Source: Bacillota bacterium
GTDB taxonomy: Bacteria > Bacillota > Sulfobacillia > Sulfobacillales > Sulfobacillaceae
Assembly (NCBI GenBank): GCA_021797825.1
Contig: JAJZZA010000004.1
Location: 1 to 64,000, forward strand
Reading direction: 5' to 3'
DNA: 64,000 bases
In this document: positions 19,700 to 28,752 of the stretch, piece by piece
Layout: every line of letters starts with the position of its first letter
Numbering within the stretch: the first letter of the stretch is position 1
The notes under the pieces: generated by a model
What the model saw: the letters and a program-made list of their open reading frames with translations, nothing else
Told to the model about the DNA's origin: nothing
Database searches by the model: none
Program-made: the position numbers and the translations under genes

Positions 19700-19945
19700 C
19701 CAAAAATACCCTTGCCGAAGCAAGGGACGTCGCAACGCGGTACCACCCTCGTTCCTAGGCAGCCGCCTAGGCCCTCATCCGACGCGGTAACGGGCGTCAC
19801 ACGGCTCGGCTACTCCGTTCACCTAAGCTCTCCCGGGTGATTTGGCCGTGTCCCCCGATTGGCTTGCACCGTCCGCCAACTCTCTAACGTTTCGACACGT
19901 CCCGTCCCGATCATCGAATTGCTGGCGCCTGCCAATTCAAGCGAT
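19700..19945 (-). ncRNA. T-box riboswitch, isoleucine (AUC specifier)
   Basis: The minus strand in front of ileS contains the T-box core AGGGTGGTACCGCG (19749-19736) and, upstream, Stem I elements AGAGAG and GGTGCAAG. In the specifier region AAATCACC places ATC (Ile) at 19841-19839. A terminator hairpin CCCTTGC-TTCG-GCAAGGG (19726-19709) with a T-run follows before the start codon. Uncharged tRNA-Ile should favour the antiterminator. Confidence 0.92.
19701..19726 (-). terminator. T-box leader terminator
   Basis: Perfect 7-bp stem CCCTTGC/GCAAGGG closed by a TTCG-type loop, followed by TATTTTTGG on the minus strand, 29 bases or so upstream of ileS. Confidence 0.85.
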
Positions 19946-19953
19946 TGCCCAGG

Positions 19954-19982
19954 ATATTACCACAATCCCGGGCCTTAGCCAA
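19954..19982 (-). promoter_or_regulatory. ileS promoter candidate
   Basis: On the minus strand TTGGCT (19982-19977) and TAATAT (19959-19954) lie 17 bases apart, just downstream of the divIVA stop and just upstream of the T-box leader. Confidence 0.6.
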
Positions 19983-19983
19983 T

Positions 19984-20451
19984 TCAGTCCGACCCCACCG
20001 GGACGGGATCAGCGTTTTCCTCCAGCATCGCCAAATGCGCCTCCAACAGGCTCCGGATGCGCGCCTTATATTGGATGGCTTCGCGGCGGACGCGTTCGAG
20101 TTCGAGATGCGCCTGCTGAACCTGATCGTGTGCGCGCGCAGTAATCTCTTGGGCAGTGCCTTCGGCTTCCCGAACAATCAGTTCGGCTTCTTTCCGTGCC
20201 GCATTCTTGACTTCCTCCGCGGTCGATTGCGCCACCAGCAAGGTATTTTGCAACGTGGTCTCCAGTTTTCGGTACTGATCGAGACGTTCGGTCATACCCG
20301 AAGTGTTCTCTTTCAACTCGTCATTTTCACGAATCAGGGCCTCGTAATCCCGGACCAATTCATCCAGAAACTCGTTGACCTCATCTTCATTGTAGCCGCG
20401 GAAGCTATGCTTGAACTCTTTGTTGACGATGTCAAGCGGCGTCAATGGCAT
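19984..20451 (-). CDS. divIVA: DivIVA cell-division/polarity protein
   Basis: Coiled-coil protein that binds negatively curved membrane at septa and poles. The N-terminus MPLTPLDIVNKEFKHSFRGY is the membrane-binding lipid-anchor domain, with NEDEVNEFLDEL after it; the rest (about 40-145) is heptad-rich coiled coil. 155 residues. The ATG at 20451 has GGAGGG upstream; the TTG one codon earlier is unlikely. It is the last gene of the ylmD-ylmE-sepF-ylmG-divIVA run, the standard order. Confidence 0.95.
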   Translation of the reverse strand: MPLTPLDIVNKEFKHSFRGYNEDEVNEFLDELVRDYEALIRENDELKENTSGMTERLDQYRKLETTLQNTLLVAQSTAEEVKNAARKEAELIVREAEGTAQEITARAHDQVQQAHLELERVRREAIQYKARIRSLLEAHLAMLEENADPVPVGSD

Positions 20452-20463
20452 CAAACGTCCCTC

Positions 20464-20754
20464 CTACGCACCAGCCAGAAATTGAAATAACGTAATCAAC
20501 AAATACGCCACGATGTCCACCAGGAAAAACGCAATCAGCGGGGACAGATCCAGCATCCCCATCAATGGAATCCTCCGTCGAATCGGTTCTAGCACCGGCT
20601 CGGTCAGCCGAACGGCAAAGCCTGCCGCTCGGCCCCATAACCCGTCCGAGCGCGGCGGAAAAAATGACGCGATAATTCTGACCATCAGCACCACAAAGAA
20701 AATTTCTTTAAGCAAATTGACACTACGGGCCAGATTCAGCCAAAACAGACTCAC
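20464..20754 (-). CDS. ylmG: YggT/YlmG-family membrane protein
   Basis: Small membrane protein of the YggT family with two hydrophobic spans, about residues 14-32 and 70-92, separated by the conserved RLTEPVLEPIRRRIP block. 96 residues. GTG start overlapping the sepF stop as GTGA. The family is linked to division and membrane organisation by its constant neighbourhood; the molecular role is not established. Confidence 0.9.
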   Translation of the reverse strand: MSLFWLNLARSVNLLKEIFFVVLMVRIIASFFPPRSDGLWGRAAGFAVRLTEPVLEPIRRRIPLMGMLDLSPLIAFFLVDIVAYLLITLFQFLAGA

Positions 20755-21197
20755 TTAGTCAGGCTCCTCATCCAGTTGGGAGTGTCCTCCTGCTCTTCGC
20801 TCGCCACCTCCACATTGCTGGGAGTCACCAGAAAAATGTTGTCCCCCACCTTGCGCAGGCCGCCATTTAGGGCATACGCCACCCCTGAAAGGAAGTTGAG
20901 CAGCCGTTGCGCGGCGCGTTCTTCAGCCAAGTCCAGGTTCACAATCACCGGACGATGGCCCTTAATCTGGTCCGCAATCGCCTGCCCCTCCTCCAAGGTT
21001 CGGGGATGCATCACCACCACGCGCATGCTGCCGCGCGCTTTGTCCATGCTGACGACTCCACCACGCCTGTGTTTTGGCACCTCTTCCTCCCAATCCGGCT
21101 CGGCGCGCACGCCGCCATCTTCCATTGCGTAGCCTTCGTCATCCACCTCTTCAAACCCCACGAAGTTCAGGAATTTCCCCACAATACCTGTCTTCAT
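20751..21197 (-). CDS. sepF: SepF septum-anchoring protein
   Basis: Membrane-tethered partner of FtsZ that helps align protofilaments at the septum. The N-terminal amphipathic helix (KTGIVGKFLNFVGF) is followed by an acidic linker and the conserved globular domain (VVVMHPRTLEEGQAIAD, VIVNLDL, AQRLLNFLSGVAYALNG, FLVTPSNV). 148 residues, typical. Upstream of ylmG in the standard order. Confidence 0.95.
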   Translation of the reverse strand: MKTGIVGKFLNFVGFEEVDDEGYAMEDGGVRAEPDWEEEVPKHRRGGVVSMDKARGSMRVVVMHPRTLEEGQAIADQIKGHRPVIVNLDLAEERAAQRLLNFLSGVAYALNGGLRKVGDNIFLVTPSNVEVASEEQEDTPNWMRSLTK

Positions 21198-21250
21198 ACC
21201 CGACCCCCTCCCGATTCCAACTCGTTATCATCGTGCCCGCCAGCTATCCG

Positions 21251-21949
21251 TTACTCCGACTGTTCAGCGGAACCCCGGGGACCAAAAATGGCAGTGCCAA
21301 GACGCACCAGCGTCGCGCCGGCTTCCACCGCCCATTGCCAATCCCCGCTCATTCCCATCGAAAGGTCCGGCAACGGTGCCCAGGGATAACCTTCCATTCG
21401 ACACATTCGCCACAATTTGACCATTTCCTGCATAAGTTTCCGAATTCTTTGGAGTTCGCGACGCGATTGGTCTGCGCTTTGCGGCAACAAGACCAAAAGA
21501 CCCACCAGCTGGAGATTTGGCCATTGCCCTGCCTGTTCTACAAACGGCAACAGGTCGCTCGGATCCATCCCGGTCTTGGTTGGCTCTTGGCCCGCGTTGA
21601 CCTCCACCATAATGGGAAACGGACGATTAAGACGCCGGTCGAGGGCCTGCGCAACCCGCTCGCTATCCACGGACTGAATGGCGTTAAACAGATCTATAGC
21701 ATATTTTACCTTATTGGTTTGGAGATGTCCAATCAGGTGCAGTTCCACCGGGCAGTCTCCTGCCCATTTTTCGCGCGCCTCCTGCACCCGGTTCTCCCCC
21801 AACAACGTAATGCCCGCCGCCACCGCCGCCAGCGCCTCCGCGCGCGTCCGGTTCTTGGTGACCGCCATAATGCGGACGCCGCCGTCCGGCCGCAGGGCGC
21901 GCAGTCGCTCCTGCGCACTCCGCACATTGTCGGTTATGGCTGAAGACAT
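21251..21949 (-). CDS. ylmE: YggS/YlmE-family PLP-binding protein
   Basis: Pyridoxal-phosphate homeostasis protein. PLP would bind the Lys in MAVTKN near residue 30; GENRVQEA and HLIGHLQTNKVK follow, and the end GMSGDWQWAVEAGATLVRLGT carries the usual SMGMSxD and phosphate-binding motifs. 232 residues from the ATG at 21949, which has GGAGG upstream; the longer frame has no support. Overlaps ylmD by 16 bases. Confidence 0.93.
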   Translation of the reverse strand: MSSAITDNVRSAQERLRALRPDGGVRIMAVTKNRTRAEALAAVAAGITLLGENRVQEAREKWAGDCPVELHLIGHLQTNKVKYAIDLFNAIQSVDSERVAQALDRRLNRPFPIMVEVNAGQEPTKTGMDPSDLLPFVEQAGQWPNLQLVGLLVLLPQSADQSRRELQRIRKLMQEMVKLWRMCRMEGYPWAPLPDLSMGMSGDWQWAVEAGATLVRLGTAIFGPRGSAEQSE

Positions 21950-22725
21950 ATGTAACCTCCCATGCGCCCCGCGCGACCGCCGCTGCCGCGATGCGAGAAG
22001 AACCAGTCCGCGCGGCACCGGGTGCAGAGTTGCGCGTGATCGATATGTTCCGGCAACAGTCCGGCCTGCTCCAACAGAATCTGATTGGCTAGGGCCAAAT
22101 CCAGCATCCAGTGCCCATCCCGGGCGGCCGGGCGCAGGGGCCGCGAGCCGGCGGTGGTCAGTACCCGCTCACGCACCGGTCCATCGACTTCATAACAGCA
22201 GGATCCGATGGCGGGCCCGATGCCGGCTCGCAGGTCTTTAGCCGCGACGCCTGCCGCCACCATTAGCCGCACAGCCTCTTGCTGTATCCCCGCCACCGTC
22301 CCTCTCCACCCCGCGTGCACCACGCCCGCCATCCGGCCGTCTCTTGCGCTCAGAAAAATGGGCGTGCAGTCCGCGAACCCCAAGCCCAGCACCACCGTCG
22401 GGTCACGGGTCAGCAGACCGTCGACCCCGGGAATGGCACCTTCTGCATCCAAAGCTCCCCGTCCCCGCTCGGCCGCATTGGCCCAGACCACCTTGGCCCC
22501 GTGGACTTGTTGCGCGGTCACCAGATCCTCGACCCGGCGTCCGCTCCAGGACACCGCCCGCCGCCGGTTTTCCCGCACCGCGGCAGCCTCATCCTGAACC
22601 TGAAACGAAATGTTCATGGTGTCAAACGGCGCCACTCCCACTCCGCCCAGGCGGGTGGTGACCCAAGCCCGCACCCCGTCATGCGGCGACCAGCGCCACA
22701 TCGCTTTGTCCAGCTGCCAGCCCAT
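21934..22725 (-). CDS. pgeF: PgeF/YlmD multicopper-oxidase-like (laccase-domain) protein
   Basis: Family of peptidoglycan-editing and purine-nucleoside-active zinc enzymes. Conserved metal ligands are seen in QQVHGAKV, FADCTPIF and VHAGWRGT, and in the GPAIGSCCYEV segment. 263 residues from the ATG at 22725, with a GAGGGGGG box upstream; starts at 22761 or beyond are possible but less conserved. First gene of the group running to divIVA. Confidence 0.9.
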   Translation of the reverse strand: MGWQLDKAMWRWSPHDGVRAWVTTRLGGVGVAPFDTMNISFQVQDEAAAVRENRRRAVSWSGRRVEDLVTAQQVHGAKVVWANAAERGRGALDAEGAIPGVDGLLTRDPTVVLGLGFADCTPIFLSARDGRMAGVVHAGWRGTVAGIQQEAVRLMVAAGVAAKDLRAGIGPAIGSCCYEVDGPVRERVLTTAGSRPLRPAARDGHWMLDLALANQILLEQAGLLPEHIDHAQLCTRCRADWFFSHRGSGGRAGRMGGYICLQP

Positions 22726-23005
22726 GGATGTGCCCCCCTCGGTGATCGTCTTCGCTCTCATCTTATCAAACGCGCCGAAAAACGCCCCGCTTTTGCCAGG
22801 AAGATGGGAAGCGCCCGCAGCGGCACGGCCGCATCCGGCCAGCCGGCTGACCACGTTTTCGGCTCCAAGCCAGGCGGTTTCGCGCCCCGGGCCCGCGTCG
22901 GCAGACTTCGCCAAACCGTGGCGCCATCTTTCACCCCGTTCCGGACCCGGTTGGGCGTCCTCGGCATCTGGCGCTGACCACCCGGCTAAGCGCTTGGCCG
23001 CGACC

Positions 23006-23030
23006 CGGCGTTAACCCAAGGTTAACGCCG
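23006..23030. promoter_or_regulatory. Perfect 25-bp inverted repeat, candidate operator
   Basis: CGGCGTTAACC and GGTTAACGCCG form 11-bp perfect arms around CAA. It lies in the 364-bp gap between the divergent pgeF and EAL genes, about 60 bases upstream of the EAL start. No T-run follows, so an operator is likelier than a terminator. The rest of the gap shows no gene. Confidence 0.5.
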
Positions 23031-23089
23031 TCATAACGGGCGCTTCATGATGGTGCTTTACCATAGGTGCGGACAGGAGGTTTATGGTC

Positions 23090-23854
23090 ATGTCCCCCCA
23101 CACCCTATATCCCGTGTATCAACCCATCGTCGGCCTCGCCGACGGTCATCTGCTGGGGTTCGAATCCCTCCTCCGAGACGGCGGCCCCGATCACGTGCCG
23201 CCGGAGACCCTGTTCGCATTAGCTCGCCGCGAAGGTTGCCTCTTCTTACTGGAAATCACCGCCCGCCGCCTGGCCATCGAACACCGTCCCCGGCTCGACC
23301 GTCCCTACCGGCTCTTTCTGAATGTTTCGCCGGACATTCTGATGGATCCAGGGTATGAACTCGGCCTGACGCTCGCGCAATTGAGCCGACATCACCTGGC
23401 CCCGGAGTCCGTGGTGTTGGAAATCACCGAGCAGTTTCGGGTATATGATCCGGGTGCTTTGGACCGCATCATGTCCCACTATCAACAGCAAGGGTTTTTC
23501 GTGGCCATCGACGACTTTGGAGCGGGTTATGCCAATCTTAACCTGCTAACCCAAATAGCGCCCAAGTTTTTGAAATTAGACCGCCAATTAATCGACGATA
23601 TAGCCCACAAACCTCGTTCGCAAGCGATCGTGGAGGCCATGGTCACGTTCTGCAACGTTACCCACACTGGCTTGATCGCCGAAGGCATCGAAAACCCGGC
23701 CGATTGGCGCTGGCTTATGGCGAGCGGGGTGCCGTTCGGGCAAGGCTATCTGCTCGGGCGGCCCGCCCCCGCGGCGGCCTGGACGCCCGAGCGGGTGACA
23801 GCCCACCAATCCGCCTATGGCGCCATGCTCCAGCAGGTGATGACCCCGGCTTGA
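23090..23854 (+). CDS. EAL-domain cyclic-di-GMP phosphodiesterase
   Basis: Stand-alone EAL domain predicted to hydrolyse c-di-GMP. YQPIV and GFESLLR (ESL for EAL) are followed by LNVSPDI, LEITEQF, AIDDFGAGYANL, LKLDRQLI, AEGIEN and GQGYLLGRP. The metal- and substrate-binding acidic residues, the Asn, Lys and Gln all appear present, so activity is likely. No sensor or membrane domain is attached. The ATG at 23090 is nine bases after AGGAGG; the ATG at 23084 is only three away. 254 residues. A 25-bp palindrome lies upstream. Confidence 0.88.
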   Translation: MSPHTLYPVYQPIVGLADGHLLGFESLLRDGGPDHVPPETLFALARREGCLFLLEITARRLAIEHRPRLDRPYRLFLNVSPDILMDPGYELGLTLAQLSRHHLAPESVVLEITEQFRVYDPGALDRIMSHYQQQGFFVAIDDFGAGYANLNLLTQIAPKFLKLDRQLIDDIAHKPRSQAIVEAMVTFCNVTHTGLIAEGIENPADWRWLMASGVPFGQGYLLGRPAPAAAWTPERVTAHQSAYGAMLQQVMTPA

Positions 23855-23967
23855 CAGGGTTCCGACGCGGACTGAGCGGACCACCCGCCGCGGCCCAGCA
23901 AACCCCTGGCGCGGAGCCCTCCGCGCGGTGATGGCATGCTGCGGCGAAATCCCGGCGGACAGTAAAG

Positions 23968-23987
23968 AAGCGCCCCGCAGGGCGCTT
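23968..23987 (-). terminator. Terminator after ylmC
   Basis: AAGCGCCC/GGGCGCTT 8-bp perfect stem with a CGCA loop directly at the ylmC stop; on the minus strand it is followed by CTTTACT. It may also slow transcription arriving from the EAL gene. Confidence 0.65.
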
Positions 23988-24248
23988 TCAATACCCGCCT
24001 GATGGATCGGGGTCCCCAGCCACTTCGACCAGAATGACATCGCGTCCAATTTTATGGATTTTCTCCCACTCAATCACGATATCGCGCTCACGCCCAAAGA
24101 GTCCCAAGAGCCGTCCGCTGCCGAGGATGACAACCGCCTTGATCCGGCCCTGTTCCAAGTCCAGTTCAAGGTCCCCGATCAAACCTAAACGACAGCCGTC
24201 GACCACATTGATGACTTCCTTCATCCGCAGTTCGGAGGTTTTCAGCAT
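23988..24248 (-). CDS. ylmC: YlmC/YmxH-family PRC-barrel sporulation protein
   Basis: Small PRC-barrel protein (86 residues) with MLKTSELRMKEVINV and GLIGDLELDLEQG, the usual features of the YlmC/YmxH family found in spore formers beside sigG or in sporulation regions. The ATG at 24248 has GGAGGG seven bases upstream; a TTG at 24266 is not supported. The family's role is unknown. Downstream of spoIIR, with a 53-base gap. Confidence 0.85.
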   Translation of the reverse strand: MLKTSELRMKEVINVVDGCRLGLIGDLELDLEQGRIKAVVILGSGRLLGLFGRERDIVIEWEKIHKIGRDVILVEVAGDPDPSGGY

Positions 24249-24301
24249 CGGGCATCCCTCCGCCAAATCCTATGCGTGCCTCGACTCCGGTAGACATCGC
24301 G

Positions 24302-24931
24302 CTAGAATCGTCCAAACACCCTGGCCAACCAGGCGGGGGTCCCCCAGGAAACGCGGATATGACCCCACTCGGCCGGCGGCGGCCGGCGGGCGGACAAGGG
24401 CGGGCGCCGGGCCTCGGGCAGATGGCTTAGGGGAACGGCGAGAGACTGGCTCATGTCGATGAAACAGAGTGATGGAAACAAAACACACCACCAGTTATGG
24501 CCCTGCCCACGTCCCAACACCACCAACAGGGCTCGGTAGCGGCCGGCGGGCAGCACCCAACTTCCATAAGCTTTAGTCGGGAAGTTGGTCCGGGTGAATG
24601 CCACGCGGGCCCGGTAAGCAAAGTGACCGCCGGCTAGCACCTGGTTGGCGGCGGCTGCCAGCGCCGTCCGCTCCCGGCGAATGACTTGGGCTGCCGCCGA
24701 TGCGGAGCGCACCCGGGTCAGGTCCGGCTCCAAAATCCGCAGCACGGCGTCGCGCACCTCTAATTTCACGGCTTGGTCAAGCGGGTTGTCGGAATTGGCA
24801 ATCACCCGCAAGCGGATAATATGCGCCGGTGTGGAGCTTACGCCCCCCCGCGGCGGCGCTGGCCGCGGCGGCCCCATGGCGCTTACCATGCCGATGACCA
24901 GCAGGCCGACGATGGCCGATTTAAACCCCAT
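24302..24931 (-). CDS. spoIIR: Stage II sporulation protein R
   Basis: Secreted forespore signal that activates SpoIIGA in the mother cell. The protein begins with a signal-like hydrophobic segment (FKSAIVGLLVIGMVSAMG). The conserved core IRLRVIANSDNPLDQAVK and the tail GHNWWCVLFPSLCFID with its two Cys are unmistakable. 209 residues. It starts two bases after the sigG stop, so it is co-transcribed with sigG here. Confidence 0.92.
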   Translation of the reverse strand: MGFKSAIVGLLVIGMVSAMGPPRPAPPRGGVSSTPAHIIRLRVIANSDNPLDQAVKLEVRDAVLRILEPDLTRVRSASAAAQVIRRERTALAAAANQVLAGGHFAYRARVAFTRTNFPTKAYGSWVLPAGRYRALLVVLGRGQGHNWWCVLFPSLCFIDMSQSLAVPLSHLPEARRPPLSARRPPPAEWGHIRVSWGTPAWLARVFGRF

Positions 24932-24933
24932 CG

Positions 24934-25707
24934 CTACATGTACTTCCGCATGTGGTTCAACGCGGCCTTCTCCAATCGGGATACCTGCGCCTGGCTGATG
25001 CCGATTTCGTCGGCCACTTCCATCTGGGTCTTGCCATGAAAAAACCGCATGGTCAAAATCCGCTTTTCCCGCTCGTTGAGACGGCGCATGGCCTCACGAA
25101 TGGCAATCCCCTCGAGCCAACTGCGGTCCACATTCTTCTCGTCGCTAATCTGGTCCATGACGAAAATAGGGTCGCCGCCATCATGATAGATGGGTTCGTA
25201 GAGGGACATCGGCTCTTGAATGGCGTCGAGCGCATACAGAACATCTTCCCGCGGCAGGCCCATTTCCTCGGCAATCTCGCCGACGTTGGGTTCCTTGGCA
25301 AACCGGTGTACCAAGGCGTCGCGCACCTGCAGCGCTTTGTAGGCCACGTCGCGCAGCGAACGGCTGACGCGGATCGGGCTGTTGTCCCGCAAATAGCGCC
25401 GAATTTCGCCGATAATCATGGGGACCGCATAGGTGGAAAATTTGACGTTTTGGCCCAAGTCGAAGTTGTCAATAGCCTTCATCAAGCCGATACAACCCAC
25501 TTGAAAGAGGTCATCGCTATGCTCGCCACGGTTTTGAAACCGCTGAATGACGCTTAGCACCAGCCGCAGGTTGCCGCTGATCAGCTGCTCTCGCGCCTCA
25601 CAGTTGCCGCCTTGCAGTTCCCGAAAAAGTTCCCGCATTTTCAGGTTGCCCAACACAGGCAATTTCGCGGTGTTGACGCCTGGGATTTCCACCTTGTTAA
25701 GGGGCAT
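24934..25707 (-). CDS. sigG: RNA polymerase sigma-G factor (late forespore)
   Basis: Late forespore sigma factor. The opening NKVEIPGVNTAKLPVL is characteristic of sigma-G. Region 2 has DDLFQVGCIGLMKAIDNFD and KFSTYAVPMIIGEIRR; region 4 has KTQMEVADEIGISQAQVSRLEK. 257 residues. The 121-base gap to sigE may hold a promoter of its own. Confidence 0.96.
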   Translation of the reverse strand: MPLNKVEIPGVNTAKLPVLGNLKMRELFRELQGGNCEAREQLISGNLRLVLSVIQRFQNRGEHSDDLFQVGCIGLMKAIDNFDLGQNVKFSTYAVPMIIGEIRRYLRDNSPIRVSRSLRDVAYKALQVRDALVHRFAKEPNVGEIAEEMGLPREDVLYALDAIQEPMSLYEPIYHDGGDPIFVMDQISDEKNVDRSWLEGIAIREAMRRLNEREKRILTMRFFHGKTQMEVADEIGISQAQVSRLEKAALNHMRKYM

Positions 25708-25828
25708 CCACGCTACCTCCCGGATTCCGCCGACCTACCAGGAGTATCGCCCAAACCGTCAGGCGCTATACCACACCCCACCCTCAAATTGCCAATTTTT
25801 GTCATAACAACCCGCGCCATGCCGGCGT

Positions 25829-26569
25829 CTACTCCAGGCGATGAAATTCCTTGCGCAAGCGTTTCAAGATTCTCTTCTCCAGCCGGGAAATATAGGACTG
25901 GCTAATTCCCAGGGAATCGGCCACTTCTTTCTGAGTACGCTCTGCACCCCCTCCCAAACCAAATCGTAATTCCATAATGCGGCGCTCGCGGCTGTTCAAT
26001 TTGGTCAGAGCACGCCGCAGCAGCGTCTTATCCGCCTCATCCTCCAGCCGCTTATAAATCAAGTCGCTTTCCGTGCCCAGCACATCCGACAGGAGCAGTT
26101 CGTTGCCGTCCCAGTCGACATTTAAGGGCTCGTCAAAGGAGACTTCCGAGCGCAATCGGCTGTTCCGCCGCAAATACATCAGGATTTCGTTTTCAATACA
26201 TTTCGATGCGTAGGTGGCGAGTTTAATCCGTCTGTCCACATTAAACGTATTGACCGCCTTGATCAGGCCGATCGTCCCGATGGAAACCAAATCTTCAATC
26301 CCCACGCCGGTATTTTCGAACTTGCGGGCGATATAGACCACCAGCCGGAGATTGCGTTCGATCAGTGTGGCCCGTACCTGCGCCTCGCCAGCAGCCAAAT
26401 GGGAGAGCAGCTTGGCCTCTTCATCTCCACTCAAGGGAGGAGGGAGCGCCTCGCTCGACCCCACATAATGAATCTCCCGGCTCTCGGTATCCAGTCCCAG
26501 CACTTCCCGCACCGCCCGTCGCACCCGCGGCCACCACGGTTCTGGAACTCCCGTCCGCCGCTGTATCAT
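25829..26569 (-). CDS. sigE: RNA polymerase sigma-E factor precursor (mother cell)
   Basis: First mother-cell sigma factor. The N-terminal stretch before [13 protein letters not shown], about 35 residues, is the pro-sequence removed by SpoIIGA. The core is close to known sigma-[32 protein letters not shown]-type block ([17 protein letters not shown]), and region 4 [20 protein letters not shown]. 246 residues. The ATG overlaps the spoIIGA stop in ATGA. Confidence 0.96.
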   Translation of the reverse strand: MIQRRTGVPEPWWPRVRRAVREVLGLDTESREIHYVGSSEALPPPLSGDEEAKLLSHLAAGEAQVRATLIERNLRLVVYIARKFENTGVGIEDLVSIGTIGLIKAVNTFNVDRRIKLATYASKCIENEILMYLRRNSRLRSEVSFDEPLNVDWDGNELLLSDVLGTESDLIYKRLEDEADKTLLRRALTKLNSRERRIMELRFGLGGGAERTQKEVADSLGISQSYISRLEKRILKRLRKEFHRLE

Positions 26570-27426
26570 GCTCCCACTCCTTCATGATCCCGTGACACCA
26601 GAGCAGACGGCGCCACCAGTCCCCGATACGACCCATCCGACGATACCGGCCGTGCGCTGAAGCCCACCATCAGCGGAACCATGTCGTGCTGACGACCGAG
26701 ATAATAGCCGCGGGCGGCATCCACCGCCACGGCCGGCATGACGCCCTCGCCGCCCAGCGAATCAAACCGAACCAGCACCAACCGACCCCGCCAGGCATCC
26801 GGCACCCGTGCCGCCTCCGCCCCCGCGCGCACCCAATCCAACACTTCGGACGGCAGCCATTTCACCGCAACCTCAGTCTCCAGCACCATAACCGGACGGC
26901 GCGACACAGGATCTTGCAACCGGTTGCCCGAATCCCACAAAACCCGGACGGCCAGGCCACGACCGGCCAGCGTCACCGCCACTTCACCGAGGGCGTGCTG
27001 GCCGAGAACCCGGCGCACCGTCTTGACGGGCAACACCGCCATCCCACCGGCCAAGAAGCCGGGAACCAACGGAGCCCAGTCCTGATAGGGCAGTACGGAG
27101 CCAAACCAGGTCAGACCCGCTAACATCACCCCAGCCGCCAAGAGCGTGAGCCCCGCAAACAGAAGATAGGTCTTCATCCATTGACGACGGGCAAGCCTCC
27201 CTAACCCGATCGGCAGCATCACGGCAGGCCACAACACACTGAATTCCCAGGGTGTGGCATAAAGATTCTGGCGCCACAATACCCATAGCGTGGGAAGGGC
27301 GCCCATTGCCGCGGCGAGCGTCAGCCGGCCGGGCCGGGGCCGGTAGCCGGCCAGTTTCGCGGTCAGCCACAATAGCACAAAGTCCATCTCCAGGCTTAAC
27401 CCCAACGTCCCGTAGGCACTAACCAT
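26566..27426 (-). CDS. spoIIGA: Sporulation sigma-E factor-processing peptidase
   Basis: Membrane aspartic protease that cleaves pro-sigma-E. Five hydrophobic segments fill the first 135 residues. The C-terminal protease half has the active-site Asp in [14 protein letters not shown] (D165) and a late GLVAPSAL segment. 286 residues. Overlaps sigE by four bases; spoIIGA-sigE-sigG is the canonical order. Confidence 0.93.
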   Translation of the reverse strand: MVSAYGTLGLSLEMDFVLLWLTAKLAGYRPRPGRLTLAAAMGALPTLWVLWRQNLYATPWEFSVLWPAVMLPIGLGRLARRQWMKTYLLFAGLTLLAAGVMLAGLTWFGSVLPYQDWAPLVPGFLAGGMAVLPVKTVRRVLGQHALGEVAVTLAGRGLAVRVLWDSGNRLQDPVSRRPVMVLETEVAVKWLPSEVLDWVRAGAEAARVPDAWRGRLVLVRFDSLGGEGVMPAVAVDAARGYYLGRQHDMVPLMVGFSARPVSSDGSYRGLVAPSALVSRDHEGVGA

Positions 27427-27591
27427 CCCCCGGCGCCTCCCCTCTTCCCCTTACCCCTATGGCGCATCCTCCGGTTTATGGCATGTGTATGCGCCGTGAG
27501 CCGGGGAGTATGTCTCTCCGCGCCCCATTGTAGACACCCCCACCCGAAAACCTTGTCAATCCGATGAGAGCGGCCACAGAAAGTTGCCGAC

Positions 27592-27618
27592 AAAAAACCC
27601 GCCCGGTGCCGGGCGGGT
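27592..27618 (-). terminator. Terminator after ftsZ
   Basis: GC-rich stem ACCCGCCCGG/CCGGGCGGGT followed on the minus strand by TTTTTT (27597-27592), 21 bases after the ftsZ stop. It separates the dcw cluster from spoIIGA. Confidence 0.9.
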
Positions 27619-27638
27619 GCTGGGGTGTTGCCGCCTCC

Positions 27639-28709
27639 TTACGACCGGCGCCGCAGAAACGCCGGGATATCCAGATCGTCATTGGCGAAGGGTTTGATCT
27701 CAACCTCGTCACGCGGCCGATCGGGGTCTGGTCTGGCTCCGGACCGTGACGGCGGTTCTCCCGAAAATCCGGTGGCAATCACCGTGACCCGCACCTCGTC
27801 TTTGAGATTTTCGTCGATCACCGCGCCAAAAATGATGTTGGCCTCGGGATCGGCGGCCTGGATAACGATCTCGGCAGCCTCGTTCACTTCAAACAAGGAC
27901 AAATCCGTTCCCCCCGAAATATTCAGCAAAATTCCGCGCGCCCCGTCAATGCTGGTCTCCAGCAGCGGGCTCGAAATCGCGGATTTGGCGGCCGATCCCG
28001 CCCGATTTTCCCCTTGACCGACGCCGACTCCCATCAGCGCTGAGCCCATTTCCGACATAATCGTCTTGACGTCGGCAAAGTCGAGGTTGATAAGTCCCGG
28101 AACCGCAATCAGATCGGAGATGCCTTGCACCCCTTGCCGCAGCACGTCATCGGCGATCCGAAAGGCCTCTACAATGCTGGTGCGTTTCTCCACGACTTGA
28201 AGCAAACGGTCGTTGGGAATCGTGATGAGGGTATCTACCTTGCTTTTGAGATTGTTGGCGCCTTTTTCTGCATACTGTTGCCGTCGCCGGCCTTCAAACA
28301 TAAACGGCTTGGTCACCACCCCCACCGCCAGTGCGCCCACTTCCTTAGCCACTTCCGCCACCACCGGCGCGGCGCCGGTCCCGGTGCCGCCTCCCATGCC
28401 GGCGGTGATAAAGACCATATCCGCTCCCTTGAGGGAATCGGCCAATTGCTCGCGACTTTCTTCGGCCGCTTTGTTGCCGATATCCGGATTCGCGCCCGCC
28501 CCGAGCCCTTTCGTCAGTTTGGCGCCCACCTGCAAGCGGGTCGGCGCCAAGGACAGCGCCAGGGCCTGCGCATCCGTGTTCACCGCAATAAACTCGACAC
28601 CCTTAAGTCCTGCCTGAATCATCCGGTTGACGGCATTGGTCCCGCCTCCACCGACCCCGACCACCTTGATTACCGCAAAGTTTTCCGCCGCCTGGTCAAA
28701 TTCCAGCAT
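27639..28709 (-). CDS. ftsZ: Cell-division GTPase FtsZ
   Basis: Tubulin-like GTPase forming the Z ring. [13 protein letters not shown], the tubulin signature [14 protein letters not shown] and the T7 loop NLDFADVK are intact. The variable linker ends in the conserved peptide [12 protein letters not shown], which binds FtsA and SepF. 356 residues. Last gene of the dcw cluster, with a strong terminator after it. Confidence 0.97.
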   Translation of the reverse strand: MLEFDQAAENFAVIKVVGVGGGGTNAVNRMIQAGLKGVEFIAVNTDAQALALSLAPTRLQVGAKLTKGLGAGANPDIGNKAAEESREQLADSLKGADMVFITAGMGGGTGTGAAPVVAEVAKEVGALAVGVVTKPFMFEGRRRQQYAEKGANNLKSKVDTLITIPNDRLLQVVEKRTSIVEAFRIADDVLRQGVQGISDLIAVPGLINLDFADVKTIMSEMGSALMGVGVGQGENRAGSAAKSAISSPLLETSIDGARGILLNISGGTDLSLFEVNEAAEIVIQAADPEANIIFGAVIDENLKDEVRVTVIATGFSGEPPSRSGARPDPDRPRDEVEIKPFANDDLDIPAFLRRRS

Positions 28710-28752
28710 ACGTGTGAGTCCTCCCTAAGTGCCGGGGCCCGGTCCGGCCGGC

